Under the pieces are notes generated by a model that saw only the letters and a list, made by a program, of their open reading frames with translations, made no database searches and was not told the origin of the DNA. A stretch of 64,000 nt of DNA from Amycolatopsis thermalba (GTDB taxonomy: Bacteria > Actinomycetota > Actinomycetes > Mycobacteriales > Pseudonocardiaceae): the NCBI RefSeq assembly GCF_003385215.1, contig NZ_PQHW01000009.1, forward strand, positions 45,805 through 109,804, read 5' to 3'. The position numbers and the translations under genes were made by a program. Below are positions 56,183 through 64,000 of the stretch, in pieces. Numbering within the stretch: position 1 is the stretch's first letter; the number at the start of each line of letters is the position of its first letter.

Positions 56183-56782
56183 GTGTCGCCGACGCGGCTG
56201 CTGGTGCTGGGCGTCGTACGGATGTACGGCAAGGCGCACGGCTATCAGGTGCGGCGTGAGCTGCTGACCTGGTCGGCCGACCGGTGGGCCAACGTCCAGC
56301 CCGGGTCGATCTACCACGCGCTGAAGAAGATGGCGGCCGAGGGCCTGCTGGAGGCGGTGCCCGACGAGCCGGAGGGGCGCGGGCCGGACCGGGTCGCCTA
56401 CCGGCTGACCGGAGACGGCGAGACCGAGTTCCAGGTCCGGCTGGCCCAGATGCTGAGCCAGCTCGGCGAGAACGACGCGCAGAACGCGTTCGGCTTCGCC
56501 GCGGCGCTCACGTTCCTGACCTGCCTGCCCCGGCAGCGGGCGGCGTCCCTGCTGCAGCACCGGCTGACCCAGATGGAAGGCCAGCTCGCGTCGGTCCGGC
56601 ACGTGCTGGGGCACGGCGTCGAGTGGGGCCAGCCGGCGCACGTGAACGAGCTGTACCGGCTGTGGGCCACCAACGTCTCGGCGACGATGGAGTGGGTCCG
56701 CAACCTCATCAAGCGGCTGGAGGACGGCGAGTACGTCATGGCCGACGACCCGGGACGCAGCTTCGGCGAGCCGCCCCGGTGA
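56183..56782 (+). CDS. PadR-family transcriptional regulator
   Basis: 199 aa. TRLLVLGVVRMYGKAHGYQV, VQPGSIYHALKKMAAEGLLE and RVAYRLTGDGETEFQVRLAQ form the winged helix; the long C-terminal helix region is subfamily-typical. GTG with AAGGAGG seven bases upstream. Upstream of an ABC exporter with two operators in the gap, as for LadR/PadR-type control of drug exporters. Confidence 0.93.
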   Translation: MSPTRLLVLGVVRMYGKAHGYQVRRELLTWSADRWANVQPGSIYHALKKMAAEGLLEAVPDEPEGRGPDRVAYRLTGDGETEFQVRLAQMLSQLGENDAQNAFGFAAALTFLTCLPRQRAASLLQHRLTQMEGQLASVRHVLGHGVEWGQPAHVNELYRLWATNVSATMEWVRNLIKRLEDGEYVMADDPGRSFGEPPR

Positions 56783-56787
56783 TCAAG

Positions 56788-56803
56788 TAATCAAATTTGA
56801 CTA
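56788..56803. promoter_or_regulatory. PadR operator, copy 1
   Basis: TAATCAAATTTGACTA, near-perfect palindrome, 6 bases after the PadR stop. Confidence 0.7.
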
Positions 56804-56838
56804 CGGCGCGATAGTTGGGGCAGAGTGGCCGCGCTCAC

Positions 56839-56854
56839 TAGTCAAATTTGACTA
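56839..56854. promoter_or_regulatory. PadR operator, copy 2
   Basis: TAGTCAAATTTGACTA, perfect palindrome, 23 bases before the ATPase start and 51 bp from copy 1. Confidence 0.72.
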
Positions 56855-56876
56855 CTGACTCAAGGGGGATCTTCTG

Positions 56877-57863
56877 ATGATCAAGGCACGCGGCCTCGCG
56901 CGGACGTTCACCGCGCGCGGCCGCAGCGTCGAAGCCGTGAAGGGCGTCGACATCGACGTCGCCGAGGGCGAGCTGGTGGGGTTCCTCGGCCCGAACGGCG
57001 CGGGCAAGACCACGACCCTGCGCATGCTGACCACGCTGCTGCGCCCGACCGCGGGCGAAGCCCAGGTCGCCGGGCGCGACCTGCTGGCCGACCCGGTCGG
57101 CGTGCGCAGGCAGATCGGGTACGTCGCGCAGGGCGGCGGCGTGACCCCGGAGATGAAGGTGCTCGAGGAGATCGAGCTGCAGGGCCGCCTCTACGGCATG
57201 TCGAAGGAGAACTCGCTGCGCCGCGGCCGGGAGCTGGTCGAGCAGCTCGACCTGGTCAACCTGGACCAGCGGCTCACCAAGACCCTGTCCGGCGGCCAGC
57301 GGCGGCGGCTGGACATCGCGCTGAGCCTGATCCACGACCCGAAGCTGATCTTCTTCGACGAACCGACCACCGGGCTCGACCCGCAGAGCCGCGCCAACCT
57401 GTGGGAACACATCCGGCGGCTGCGCGCCGACCACGGCGTGACGCTGTTCCTCACCACGCACTACCTGGACGAGGCCGACTCGCTGTGCGACCGGATCCTG
57501 GTGATCGACAACGGGCGGATCGTGGCCGAGGGGTCACCGGACTCGCTGAAGGCGCGCGTGTCCGGGGACGGCGTGACGATCGGGGTGGCCCCGGAGTTCG
57601 TGGGTGCCGCGGCCGAGGTCGCCGGGCGCCTGGCCGGCGCGCACGAGGTGACCACCGGCGACGGCGTGGTGCGGTTCCGGGTGCCGCGCGGGGACACCGC
57701 GCTGCCGGAGCTGCTGCGCCGGCTGGACGCCGACGGCATCGCGATGACCTCGATGCAGGTGCACCGGCCGACGCTGGACGACGTGTTCCTCACGCTCACC
57801 GGCCGCTCGCTGCGGGACGCCGAGCAGTCCCAGACCTCCCCGGAGGCCGCCCATGTTGCGTGA
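56877..57863 (+). CDS. ABC exporter ATPase (DrrA-like)
   Basis: 328 aa. Walker A FLGPNGAGKTTTLRML, Q-loop IGYVAQGGGVTPEMKVLE, signature TLSGGQRRRLDIALSL, Walker B LIFFDEPTTGLDPQ and H-loop FLTTHYLDEADS are all intact. The C-terminal extension is as in daunorubicin-type DrrA. It powers the permease encoded 11 bases inside its 3' end. Confidence 0.96.
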   Translation: MIKARGLARTFTARGRSVEAVKGVDIDVAEGELVGFLGPNGAGKTTTLRMLTTLLRPTAGEAQVAGRDLLADPVGVRRQIGYVAQGGGVTPEMKVLEEIELQGRLYGMSKENSLRRGRELVEQLDLVNLDQRLTKTLSGGQRRRLDIALSLIHDPKLIFFDEPTTGLDPQSRANLWEHIRRLRADHGVTLFLTTHYLDEADSLCDRILVIDNGRIVAEGSPDSLKARVSGDGVTIGVAPEFVGAAAEVAGRLAGAHEVTTGDGVVRFRVPRGDTALPELLRRLDADGIAMTSMQVHRPTLDDVFLTLTGRSLRDAEQSQTSPEAAHVA

Positions 57864-58620
57864 CACGTGGCTGATCTTCAAGCGGGACTGGACGTTGTCC
57901 ATGCGCAATCCGGCGTGGGTGATGATCGGCATCATGCAGCCGGTGCTGTACCTGGTGCTGTTCGGGCCGCTGATGGAGAAGGTCGTCAGCAGCACGCCGG
58001 GCTTCCCGCCGGGCAGCAGCTGGACGATCCTGACACCGGCGCTGATCATCCAGCTGGCGCTGTTCAGTTCGTCGTTCGCCGGGTTCGCGCTGCTGATGGA
58101 CTACCGCAGCGGGGTGCTGGAGCGGTTGCGGGTCACGCCGGCGAGCCGGGTCGGGCTGCTGCTGGGCAAGGTGGCGAACAACGTGATCCAGGCGGTCATC
58201 CAGGCCGTGCTGATCACGGTGCTGGCGTATGTCGCGTTTGGACTGGACGCGCCGGTCGGCGGGGTGCTGCTGAGCCTGGTGATCGTCGGCCTGGTGGCGG
58301 CGACGCTGGCTTCGGCGTCGTACGCGGTGGCGCTGACGCTGAAGAGCGAGCAGGCGTTCCCGGCGCTGCTCAACGCCGTGCTGATGCCGGTGCTGCTGCT
58401 GTCCGGCATCCTGCTGCCGATCACCAGCATCCTCGCGCCGGACTGGCTCTACACCCTCTCGCGGATCAACCCGTTCACCCACGTGGTCGACGCCGAGCGG
58501 GCCACGTTCCGCGGCGACCTCACGATGGACGCCCTGATGACCGGCTCGATCATCCTCGTGGTGATGGCGGTGCTCGCGGCGTTCTGGGGCACGCGGACCT
58601 TCCAGAAGGAGAACGCCTGA
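57853..58620 (+). CDS. ABC exporter permease (DrrB-like)
   Basis: 255 aa, six spans, ABC2 type: LIFKRDWTLSMRNPAWVMI, VLYLVLFGPLMEKVVSST, LIIQLALFSSSFAGFALLMD, LMPVLLLSGILLPITSILAP. ATG inside the ATPase gene. Exports a hydrophobic substrate with the ATPase; the substrate is unknown. Confidence 0.95.
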   Translation: MLRDTWLIFKRDWTLSMRNPAWVMIGIMQPVLYLVLFGPLMEKVVSSTPGFPPGSSWTILTPALIIQLALFSSSFAGFALLMDYRSGVLERLRVTPASRVGLLLGKVANNVIQAVIQAVLITVLAYVAFGLDAPVGGVLLSLVIVGLVAATLASASYAVALTLKSEQAFPALLNAVLMPVLLLSGILLPITSILAPDWLYTLSRINPFTHVVDAERATFRGDLTMDALMTGSIILVVMAVLAAFWGTRTFQKENA

Positions 58621-58625
58621 CCGAC

Positions 58626-58679
58626 GCGGCCGCGGTCGCCGACCGGTGATTTCGCCGATGCCGCGGCGACCGCGGCCGC
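58626..58679. terminator. Terminator after the ABC exporter
   Basis: A 16-bp perfect stem (GCGGCCGCGGTCGCCG and complement) with a 22-nt loop, just past the permease stop. Confidence 0.75.
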
Positions 58680-58715
58680 ACCACACTGGCCCTCCCCACA
58701 CCACGGAGGTGACCA

Positions 58716-60194
58716 GTGCGCACAGCCGTCCTCGCAACGCTCCTGGCGGTGTTCGCCGCGGTACTGCCCGCCACGGCCGCGGCCGCCACCCCGACGATCA
58801 CCACGCCACCCGCGGGCAGCCACGGGTTCCCGTTCCTCGCCGCGGCCGAGGACCTCGGCTCGTTCGGCTACACCGAGAGCGAGTACTTCATCTCGGGCAC
58901 CGCGACCGCCTACGCCAAGTCCGGGCTGTGGACCTCGAGCGGCCGCTGGGACGTCCGGCCGACCACCCAGGCCGGGTACCGGACCCGCCTGCTGGTGCGG
59001 CGCCCGAGCGATCCCGCGCGGTTCAACGGCACCGTCGTCGTGGAATGGCTCAACGTCAGCGCCCAGCTGGAGCTGTCGCCGGACTACTGGTTCACCCGCG
59101 ACGAGCTGCTGCGCCGGGGCTACGCGTGGGTCGGCGTGTCCGCGCAGTCGGTCGGCGTCAACGGCGGGCTCGGGGACATCGCCGGGCTGCGCGGCTGGGA
59201 CCCGGCCCGCTACGGCAGCCTCGTGCACCCCGGCGACGCGTACGCCTACGACATCTTCTCCCAGGCGGGGCAGGCGTTGCGCACCCCGGACGGGCCGGAT
59301 CCGTTGGGCGGACTGGAGATCCGGACGCTGCTCGCCGACGGGGAATCGCAGTCGGCCGGGTTCATGACCACCTACGCCAACGCCGTCCAGCCGGTGTCCG
59401 GCGTCTACGACGGCTTCCTGATCCACAGCAACAGCGCGGTCGCCGCACCGATCAGCGGGCGGCCGGCCGACGTCCTGACGATGCCGAACCCGAGCCGGAT
59501 CCGCACCGACACCGCGGTGCCGGTGTTCGTGGTGCTGACCGAGACCGACGTGCCGGGCGCGTCCGCGGCCCGGCAACCGGACACCGACCGGGTCGTGCAC
59601 TGGGAGCTGGCCGGCACGGCGCACGGTGACCAGTGGGCGTTCGACCTCGGCGACCCGACGCTGAAGAAGTCGGTCGGCTCGGCCGCGCCCCAGCCGGACT
59701 GCGCCGCGGGTTCGGCGCCCTTCAACGACGGGCCCGGCCACTACTCGATGAACGCCGCACTGCGCTACCTCACCACGTGGGCGCAGGGCGGTCCGCGCCC
59801 GGCGAGCGGCGCGCTGCTCGACGCCGACCGCCGCGATCCGCGCACCGGCCTGGCGCTCGGCGGCATCCGGCTGCCCGACGTCGCCGTGCCGACCCGCACG
59901 CTCAGCGGCGAGCGGGACACCTCGGGCAGCGGGGTGTTCTGCGGCCTCTACGGCGCCCGCGACCCGTGGAACGGCGACGCCGACCCGTGGGACCAGCACG
60001 ACGCCGGCGACCCGTCCGACCCGTCGTACCCGCCCACCGCGGAACCGGTGCTGAGCCGCCTGTACCCGACCAACGCCGACTACGTGAGCAAGGTGCGGGC
60101 CGCCGCCGAGTCCTCGGTCACCGCCGGGCACCTGCTGCCCGAGGACGCGGCCGCCATCGTCGAGGCGGCACGGCACTCCGGAATCGGCGGTTGA
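58716..60194 (+). CDS. Secreted alpha/beta-hydrolase-domain protein
   Basis: 492 aa. Signal peptide VLATLLAVFAAVLPATAAAA, then VVVEWLNVSAQLELSPDYWF, LRRGYAWVGVSAQSVGVNGG and the nucleophile elbow ADGESQSAGFMTTYANAV. This matches the large alpha/beta hydrolase domain family PF20091, whose substrates are unknown. GGAGG precedes GTG. It follows a terminator, so it is its own unit. Confidence 0.88.
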   Translation: MRTAVLATLLAVFAAVLPATAAAATPTITTPPAGSHGFPFLAAAEDLGSFGYTESEYFISGTATAYAKSGLWTSSGRWDVRPTTQAGYRTRLLVRRPSDPARFNGTVVVEWLNVSAQLELSPDYWFTRDELLRRGYAWVGVSAQSVGVNGGLGDIAGLRGWDPARYGSLVHPGDAYAYDIFSQAGQALRTPDGPDPLGGLEIRTLLADGESQSAGFMTTYANAVQPVSGVYDGFLIHSNSAVAAPISGRPADVLTMPNPSRIRTDTAVPVFVVLTETDVPGASAARQPDTDRVVHWELAGTAHGDQWAFDLGDPTLKKSVGSAAPQPDCAAGSAPFNDGPGHYSMNAALRYLTTWAQGGPRPASGALLDADRRDPRTGLALGGIRLPDVAVPTRTLSGERDTSGSGVFCGLYGARDPWNGDADPWDQHDAGDPSDPSYPPTAEPVLSRLYPTNADYVSKVRAAAESSVTAGHLLPEDAAAIVEAARHSGIGG

Positions 60195-60242
60195 CCGCGG
60201 CCGGCAGACCCCGGCCGGACCGGGGACTGCCGGCAGCCGCGG
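60195..60242. terminator. Terminator after the hydrolase gene
   Basis: CCGCGGC, CGGCAG and CCCCGG pair with matching complements around a 5-nt loop, with one mismatch and a 3-nt bulge. Confidence 0.75.
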
Positions 60243-60385
60243 ATCTCCCGGGCAGCCTCTCGTGTACTTGCCGTGCATCACACCCTTTTCGGGTGGTGCG
60301 TCGATACGGCAACCGGGGCTTTCCGCGCTTATGGTGACTACACAGTGTCTTGAGGAGCGCATTTCGGAAATGTGAAGGCGGCGGT

Positions 60386-61000
60386 TTGACGGAGGGCAGC
60401 ACGGAGCGCGGGATCAACCTCGCGCTGCACGCGACCGTGGCGGACTGGGACGCGGTCCGTTCCGGCGCTGTCTCGTTCGCCTCCATCACCGTCACCGAGA
60501 ACACGAACTGGCTCGACCACGGCGCGGGCAAGCAGATCGAGGCGGCGCAGCGAGCGGGTCTCCGCACCGGCATCCGCCACTACGCGCGTCCGGGCGCGCC
60601 CCACGACCAGGCCGAGCTGTGCGTGCGGGCGGGACGCAGGCTCGGGGTGTTCGGACCCGGTTCGCTCGCGCCGACGCTCGAGGTCGAAGCGGAAGGCGTC
60701 GACGACCGGTTCGTGAAGGCGTGGATCAAGACCGTGCGGCAGTCCGCGGGCATCCAGCGGGTCGTCATCTACGCCGACTACGCGCTCTGGCTGCGGCGGC
60801 TGCACCCGGAGAAGTGGGCCGATCGCGAGGTCGTGCTGTGGGTGGCGCGGCACAACGACATCCCGGGCCGGCCGGGCTGGTTCCACCCGCGCCTGGCGCT
60901 GCACGAGCACAGCTCGGTGCCCCCGATGCCCGGCGTGTCCGGTCCGATCGGGATGGACGCGCTGGTGTACCCGTTCACGCTGGCCGACCTACTGCTCTAG
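60386..61000 (+). CDS. GH25-like lysozyme-family protein
   Basis: 204 aa. GINLALHATVADWDAVRSGA, FASITVTENTNWLDHGAGKQ, LRTGIRHYARPGAPHDQAEL, APTLEVEAEGVDDRFVKAWI and GIQRVVIYADYALWLRRLHP follow the GH25 barrel, with E-E replacing the usual D..E pair (LEVEAEG), so activity is uncertain. No signal peptide. I take the TTG at 60386, with AAGGCGGCGG upstream; the frame begins at 60350. Confidence 0.78.
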   Translation: MTEGSTERGINLALHATVADWDAVRSGAVSFASITVTENTNWLDHGAGKQIEAAQRAGLRTGIRHYARPGAPHDQAELCVRAGRRLGVFGPGSLAPTLEVEAEGVDDRFVKAWIKTVRQSAGIQRVVIYADYALWLRRLHPEKWADREVVLWVARHNDIPGRPGWFHPRLALHEHSSVPPMPGVSGPIGMDALVYPFTLADLLL

Positions 61001-61971
61001 CCGGCTGCGCATCAGGAACACGTTGTACGGCCCCCACTGGGACATCAGGTAGTAGATCTCCGGGCCGTCCAGCGCCCACGGGTGCAGGTACCCGCCGTAG
61101 AGGCCGGGGTACCGGTGCCCGGGCACGGCGACCTGGCCGGGCGACCACGGTCCGGTGAGCCGGTCGGCGGAGTGCAGCAGGATCGCGCCGCCCGGGTCGT
61201 CCAGGTGCATCGCCAGCCACTGTCCGAGGTGGACGTCGTAGGCGACGGACAGCTCGCCGACCGGGCCCGGGATGACCGGCGCGGCGGCGAACTCGTCACG
61301 GGTCCAGCCGCGGCCGTCGAAGTACTCGTAGGAGGACGCGTCGAGCAGGTGCGGGATCGCCGCGCGGGCCAGGTAGGCGTCGCCGTGCCGCCCGTTGGTG
61401 GTGCCGAAGAGGTAGAGGTGGTCCCCCTCGCGGGCGAGCGCGCACATCTGGAACGGATCGTCCCGCTCGGCGCGGTTGATCCACCGCGCGCTCCAGGGCT
61501 TGTCTAGGTCACCCCGTCGCGCGACACGGCGAGGCCGGAGTAGTTGGTGGTCCACTTCCCGGGCGGGCCCCACTGCCGGACGGACATGTAATGGACGATC
61601 TGGAGCCCGTCGACGGCCAGGCCGGAGTTCGGGATGACCGTGACCTCGTCGCGGCGCTCGTCCCGCGGGATGACCTGGGCGGCGGTCCCGTCCGGCCGGG
61701 CGACGACGCCGTCGAGCGTGAGACCGGCGGCGAGGTCCGTCGTGGTGGAGAACGCGAGGACGTTGCTGCGCCAGTCGGCGCTGTCCGGGCCGCCGCCGTC
61801 GCCACCCCAGCCCTCGCCGAAGGTGTCGCCGAACAGCACGAAGACCCGGCCGTCCCCGCCGTCCCACGGGATGCCGAGGTCGGTGCCGTGGATGGCGAAC
61901 CGGTCGGTCCGGTTGATCGAATCGGCGCCGGTCACCTTGCAGATCTGCTCCGTTTCCGCGATGCGAACCAT
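60989..61971 (-). pseudogene. DUF4185-like gene, frameshifted
   Basis: The N-terminal half runs from ATG 61971 (RIAETEQICKVTGADSINRT, VLFGDTFGEGWGGDGGGPDS) to a stop at 61504 after SGLAVSRDGVT. The C-terminal half continues in another frame (DKPWSARWINRAERDDPFQM, LYLFGTTNGRHGDAYLARAA, LYGGYLHPWALDGPEIYYLM) to 60989. Together they form one DUF4185 beta-propeller-like protein. One base seems lost near 61505, with a G to A change. The start is 27 bases from the divergent PabB-like start. Sequencing error is the alternative. Confidence 0.85.
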
Positions 61972-61998
61972 GGCCCGACCGTAAGTCACAATGGTCCC

Positions 61999-63240
61999 GT
62001 GCGGGTGACACGAACGAGACTGGGCCGAGGCAGGACACCGGACGAGGTGTTGCTGCTCCTCGACGAGCGCGCCCGCTTCCGGGGCATCGGCACGGCGGCC
62101 GGTCTGTGCGGCGACTGGTTCGGCTCCCGGGCGGTGCTCGCGCCCGAGGTCCAGCTCCGCCCGGTCACCGACCCGTTCGAGGTCCCGGACCTGCAACCGC
62201 GGGTCGAGCCCGCGGACGGCGTCGTCGGCGGCGGCTGGTTCGGATACCTGTCCTACGACCTCACCGACCCCTCCGGTCGCCGCGCCGACCTGCCGAAAGC
62301 CGTCTGGGGCTGGGCCGACCACGTCCTGCGGCTGGACGCCGACGGCTGGTGGTGGTTCGAGTCACTCGACGCGGACGCCACCGCGGCGGAGTTCGAACGG
62401 CTGCTGAGCCTCCCGGCGCCCTCGCCGAGCTGGCACGCCGGCCCGTTGCACCGTCCGTTACCGGCCGAACACGGCGACGCGGTCAAGGCCTGCGTGCACG
62501 CGATCGAGGCCGGTGAGCTGTTCCAGGCCAACATCTGCACCCGCTTCGAGGGCACGTTCGAGGGATCGCCGGCCGCGTTGTTCGCGCAGGGCGTCCGCGG
62601 GTTGCGGCCGCGCCGGGCGGCGTTCCTGACCGGTGACTGGGGCAGCGTCGTGTCGTTGTCGCCCGAGCTGTTCCTGGCCCGCCACGGCGACCGCGTCCGC
62701 TCCACCCCGATCAAGGGCACCCTCCCCCGCCGCGGCCCCGCCGACGACGCGCTGGCGCGGCGGCTGCGCGAGTCGGTCAAGGACGTCGCCGAGAACGTGA
62801 TGATCACCGACCTGGTGCGCAACGACCTGGGCCGGGTGTGCGCGGTGGGCAGCGTGCGGGTGCCCGAGCTGCTGCGCGTCCGGCCCGCGCCCGGGGTGTG
62901 GCACCTGGAGTCGACGGTGGAGGGGCGTGTGGTCACCTCGGACGCCGAGCTGCTGGCCGCGACGTTCCCGCCGGGCTCGGTCACCGGCGCCCCGAAGATC
63001 CGGGCGCTGGAGCTGATCGCGGAGCTGGAACCCCGCCCGCGCGGCGTCTACACGGGTGCGATCGGCCTGGCCTCCCCGGTGGCCGGCCTGGAACTGAACG
63101 TGGCGATCCGCACGTTCGAGCTGCACGGCGACCGCATCGCCCTCGGCGTGGGTGGCGGCATCACCGCGGACTCGGACGCGGAGGCAGAATGGCAGGAATG
63201 TCTGCACAAGGCCGCACCACTGGAAGCCCTGCTCACCTGA
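61999..63240 (+). CDS. pabB: Chorismate-binding enzyme (aminodeoxychorismate synthase I-like)
   Basis: 413 aa. VKACVHAIEAGELFQANICT, STPIKGTLPRRGPADDALAR, VAENVMITDLVRNDLGRVCA, FPPGSVTGAPKIRALELIAE and YTGAIGLASPVAGLELNVAI are the PabB/TrpE core. Position and short N-terminus match actinobacterial PabB (Rv1005c-like), making aminodeoxychorismate for folate. An anthranilate or isochorismate synthase relative is less likely. GTG at 61999 chosen; no ATG in frame. Confidence 0.9.
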   Translation: MRVTRTRLGRGRTPDEVLLLLDERARFRGIGTAAGLCGDWFGSRAVLAPEVQLRPVTDPFEVPDLQPRVEPADGVVGGGWFGYLSYDLTDPSGRRADLPKAVWGWADHVLRLDADGWWWFESLDADATAAEFERLLSLPAPSPSWHAGPLHRPLPAEHGDAVKACVHAIEAGELFQANICTRFEGTFEGSPAALFAQGVRGLRPRRAAFLTGDWGSVVSLSPELFLARHGDRVRSTPIKGTLPRRGPADDALARRLRESVKDVAENVMITDLVRNDLGRVCAVGSVRVPELLRVRPAPGVWHLESTVEGRVVTSDAELLAATFPPGSVTGAPKIRALELIAELEPRPRGVYTGAIGLASPVAGLELNVAIRTFELHGDRIALGVGGGITADSDAEAEWQECLHKAAPLEALLT

Positions 63241-63809
63241 TCCGCGCCGGGACGCCCGCCGACATCGACGGCGCGGCGGCGACGCTGGGCGCCGCGTTCG
63301 CCGACTACCCGTTCACGCGGCACACCGTCGCCGCTGACGCTCACGTCGCCCGGGTGACCGGCCTGCAACGGCTGTTCCTGGAGCACATCGGACTGCCGCA
63401 CGGACGCGTGTGGGTGAGCGACGACCTGGCGGCGGTGGCGGTGTGGACGACGCCGGCCTCCGGGGAGATCGATTTCGGCGAGCTGGGCCCGCGGCTGAGC
63501 GACTTGGCCGGCGACCGGGCGGCGGCGGCAGCGGCCGCGGAGGAGGCACTGGCCCCGCACCGGCCGACCGGGCCAGCGTGGTTCCTCGCGACGGTCGGCG
63601 TGGCCCCCGACCGGCAGGGCGAGGGCCTGGGACGGGCGGTCCTCGCCCCCGGCCTGCGCGTGCCCGCCGCGGAGGGCCACCCGGCGTACCTGGAAACCTC
63701 CCTGGAGGCGAACGTCGGGTTCTACGAGGGCCTGGGCTTCGAGGTAACGGCGAAGGTCCCGCTCCCCGAGGGACCCCTCACCTGGACGATGCGGAAGGCC
63801 CCGGCCTGA
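63189..63809 (+). CDS. GNAT-family N-acetyltransferase
   Basis: 206 aa. LIRAGTPADIDGAAATLGAA, AWFLATVGVAPDRQGEGLGR then AVLAPGLRVPAAEGHPAYLE with the acetyl-CoA loop QGEGLGRAVL, and NVGFYEGLGFEVTAKVPLPE. Substrate unknown. The ATG at 63189 follows GGAGG; ATG at 63198 is alternative. Its start lies 50 bases inside pabB, so they share an mRNA. Confidence 0.9.
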   Translation: MAGMSAQGRTTGSPAHLIRAGTPADIDGAAATLGAAFADYPFTRHTVAADAHVARVTGLQRLFLEHIGLPHGRVWVSDDLAAVAVWTTPASGEIDFGELGPRLSDLAGDRAAAAAAAEEALAPHRPTGPAWFLATVGVAPDRQGEGLGRAVLAPGLRVPAAEGHPAYLETSLEANVGFYEGLGFEVTAKVPLPEGPLTWTMRKAPA

Positions 63810-63847
63810 CCCACCCGAGCGGCCACGGCGAATGCCAGGCCGCCGCG

Positions 63848-63878
63848 CCTGGGTGGTGGCAGGGCCGCCACCCAGGCA
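63848..63878. terminator. Terminator after the GNAT gene
   Basis: GCCTGGGTGG pairs with CCACCCAGGC around an 11-nt loop. Beyond it, to the window edge, no gene is evident. Confidence 0.65.
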
Positions 63879-64000
63879 CCACCCACCTACTCGACGGCGG
63901 AGGCCGCCCCCCTCAACGCCGCCGCGCCCGCACAACTCCCTCTCCCCGCCGCCAACGGCCCCAACCCGCGCCGGCAGCCCGACCACTCACGGCCTCAACC

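Noticed and set aside
63880..64000. Gene entering from the right edge
   Set aside because: No start, ribosome binding site or conserved motif in the last 120 bases.

Overview
The window is high-GC actinobacterial chromosome, most likely from the family Pseudonocardiaceae (an Amycolatopsis-like genome). This is inferred from the very high third-position GC, many GTG starts, F420-type LLM oxidoreductases, an Rpf/DivIVA/GlmU/MetG gene set, and a gene order that, from memory, follows the Mycobacterium tuberculosis segment around Rv1005c to Rv1026. I ran no database search.

Layout. 1-2.6 kb is the end of an integrated element: a low-GC HTH/coiled-coil gene, then a tyrosine recombinase, then a short coding-like scrap that may be the 3' end of the gene it entered. 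2.7-7.7 kb holds a PASTA lipoprotein, a small unlisted membrane protein, a subtilase, a Ppx/GppA phosphatase and a lytic transglycosylase with a poly-threonine tail. 7.96-8.44 kb is a 21-unit array of 23-bp repeats. 8.5-19.3 kb is the conserved core: DUF501, FtsB-like, enolase, VOC protein, TPR protein, a second transglycosylase-like protein, MazG, a SurA-like lipoprotein, a small secreted protein, an acetyltransferase and Mfd. 19.3-31 kb is accessory and regulator-rich: an LLM oxidoreductase and a 55-aa ORF sharing an operator with an MmyB-type regulator, DedA plus a methyltransferase, a sugar dehydrogenase, an amino-acid permease, PadR plus a TIM-barrel protein, a P450, a MerR/SMR efflux module, and a desaturase plus TetR. 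31-41.8 kb returns to core functions: tRNA-Gln, a GGDEF protein, GlmU, Prs, another LLM enzyme, a lipoprotein, L25, Pth, a DivIVA-motif protein and an acyl-AMP ligase. 41.8-50.4 kb has a YCII protein, DUF5701, a Vat/CatB-like acetyltransferase with TetR, ABC-F, IspE, a TetR/MFS efflux pair and a MetN-like ATPase under a SAM riboswitch. 50.7-64 kb has RsmA, RpfB, TatD, MetG, a PadR-controlled ABC exporter, a secreted hydrolase, a GH25-like lysozyme, a frameshifted DUF4185 gene, a PabB-like enzyme and a GNAT protein.

How the genes work together. The core supplies cell-wall precursors (GlmU, IspE), wall remodelling (two transglycosylase-like proteins, RpfB), division (FtsB-like, DivIVA motif), nucleotide supply and clean-up (Prs, MazG), repair (Mfd) and translation (L25, Pth, MetG, RsmA, tRNA-Gln). 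Between these sit self-contained regulator plus effector modules, nearly all with a visible palindromic or repeated operator.

The most unusual feature is a family of short phased repeat arrays. Three loci use a 21-bp pitch (20324-20493, 39569-40053, 51676-51759) and one uses a 23-bp pitch (7962-8444). All share a core of GYGAGT, four variable bases, then CGTTCG or a close variant. Two of the 21-bp arrays flip orientation in the middle, so each forms a two-armed inverted structure.
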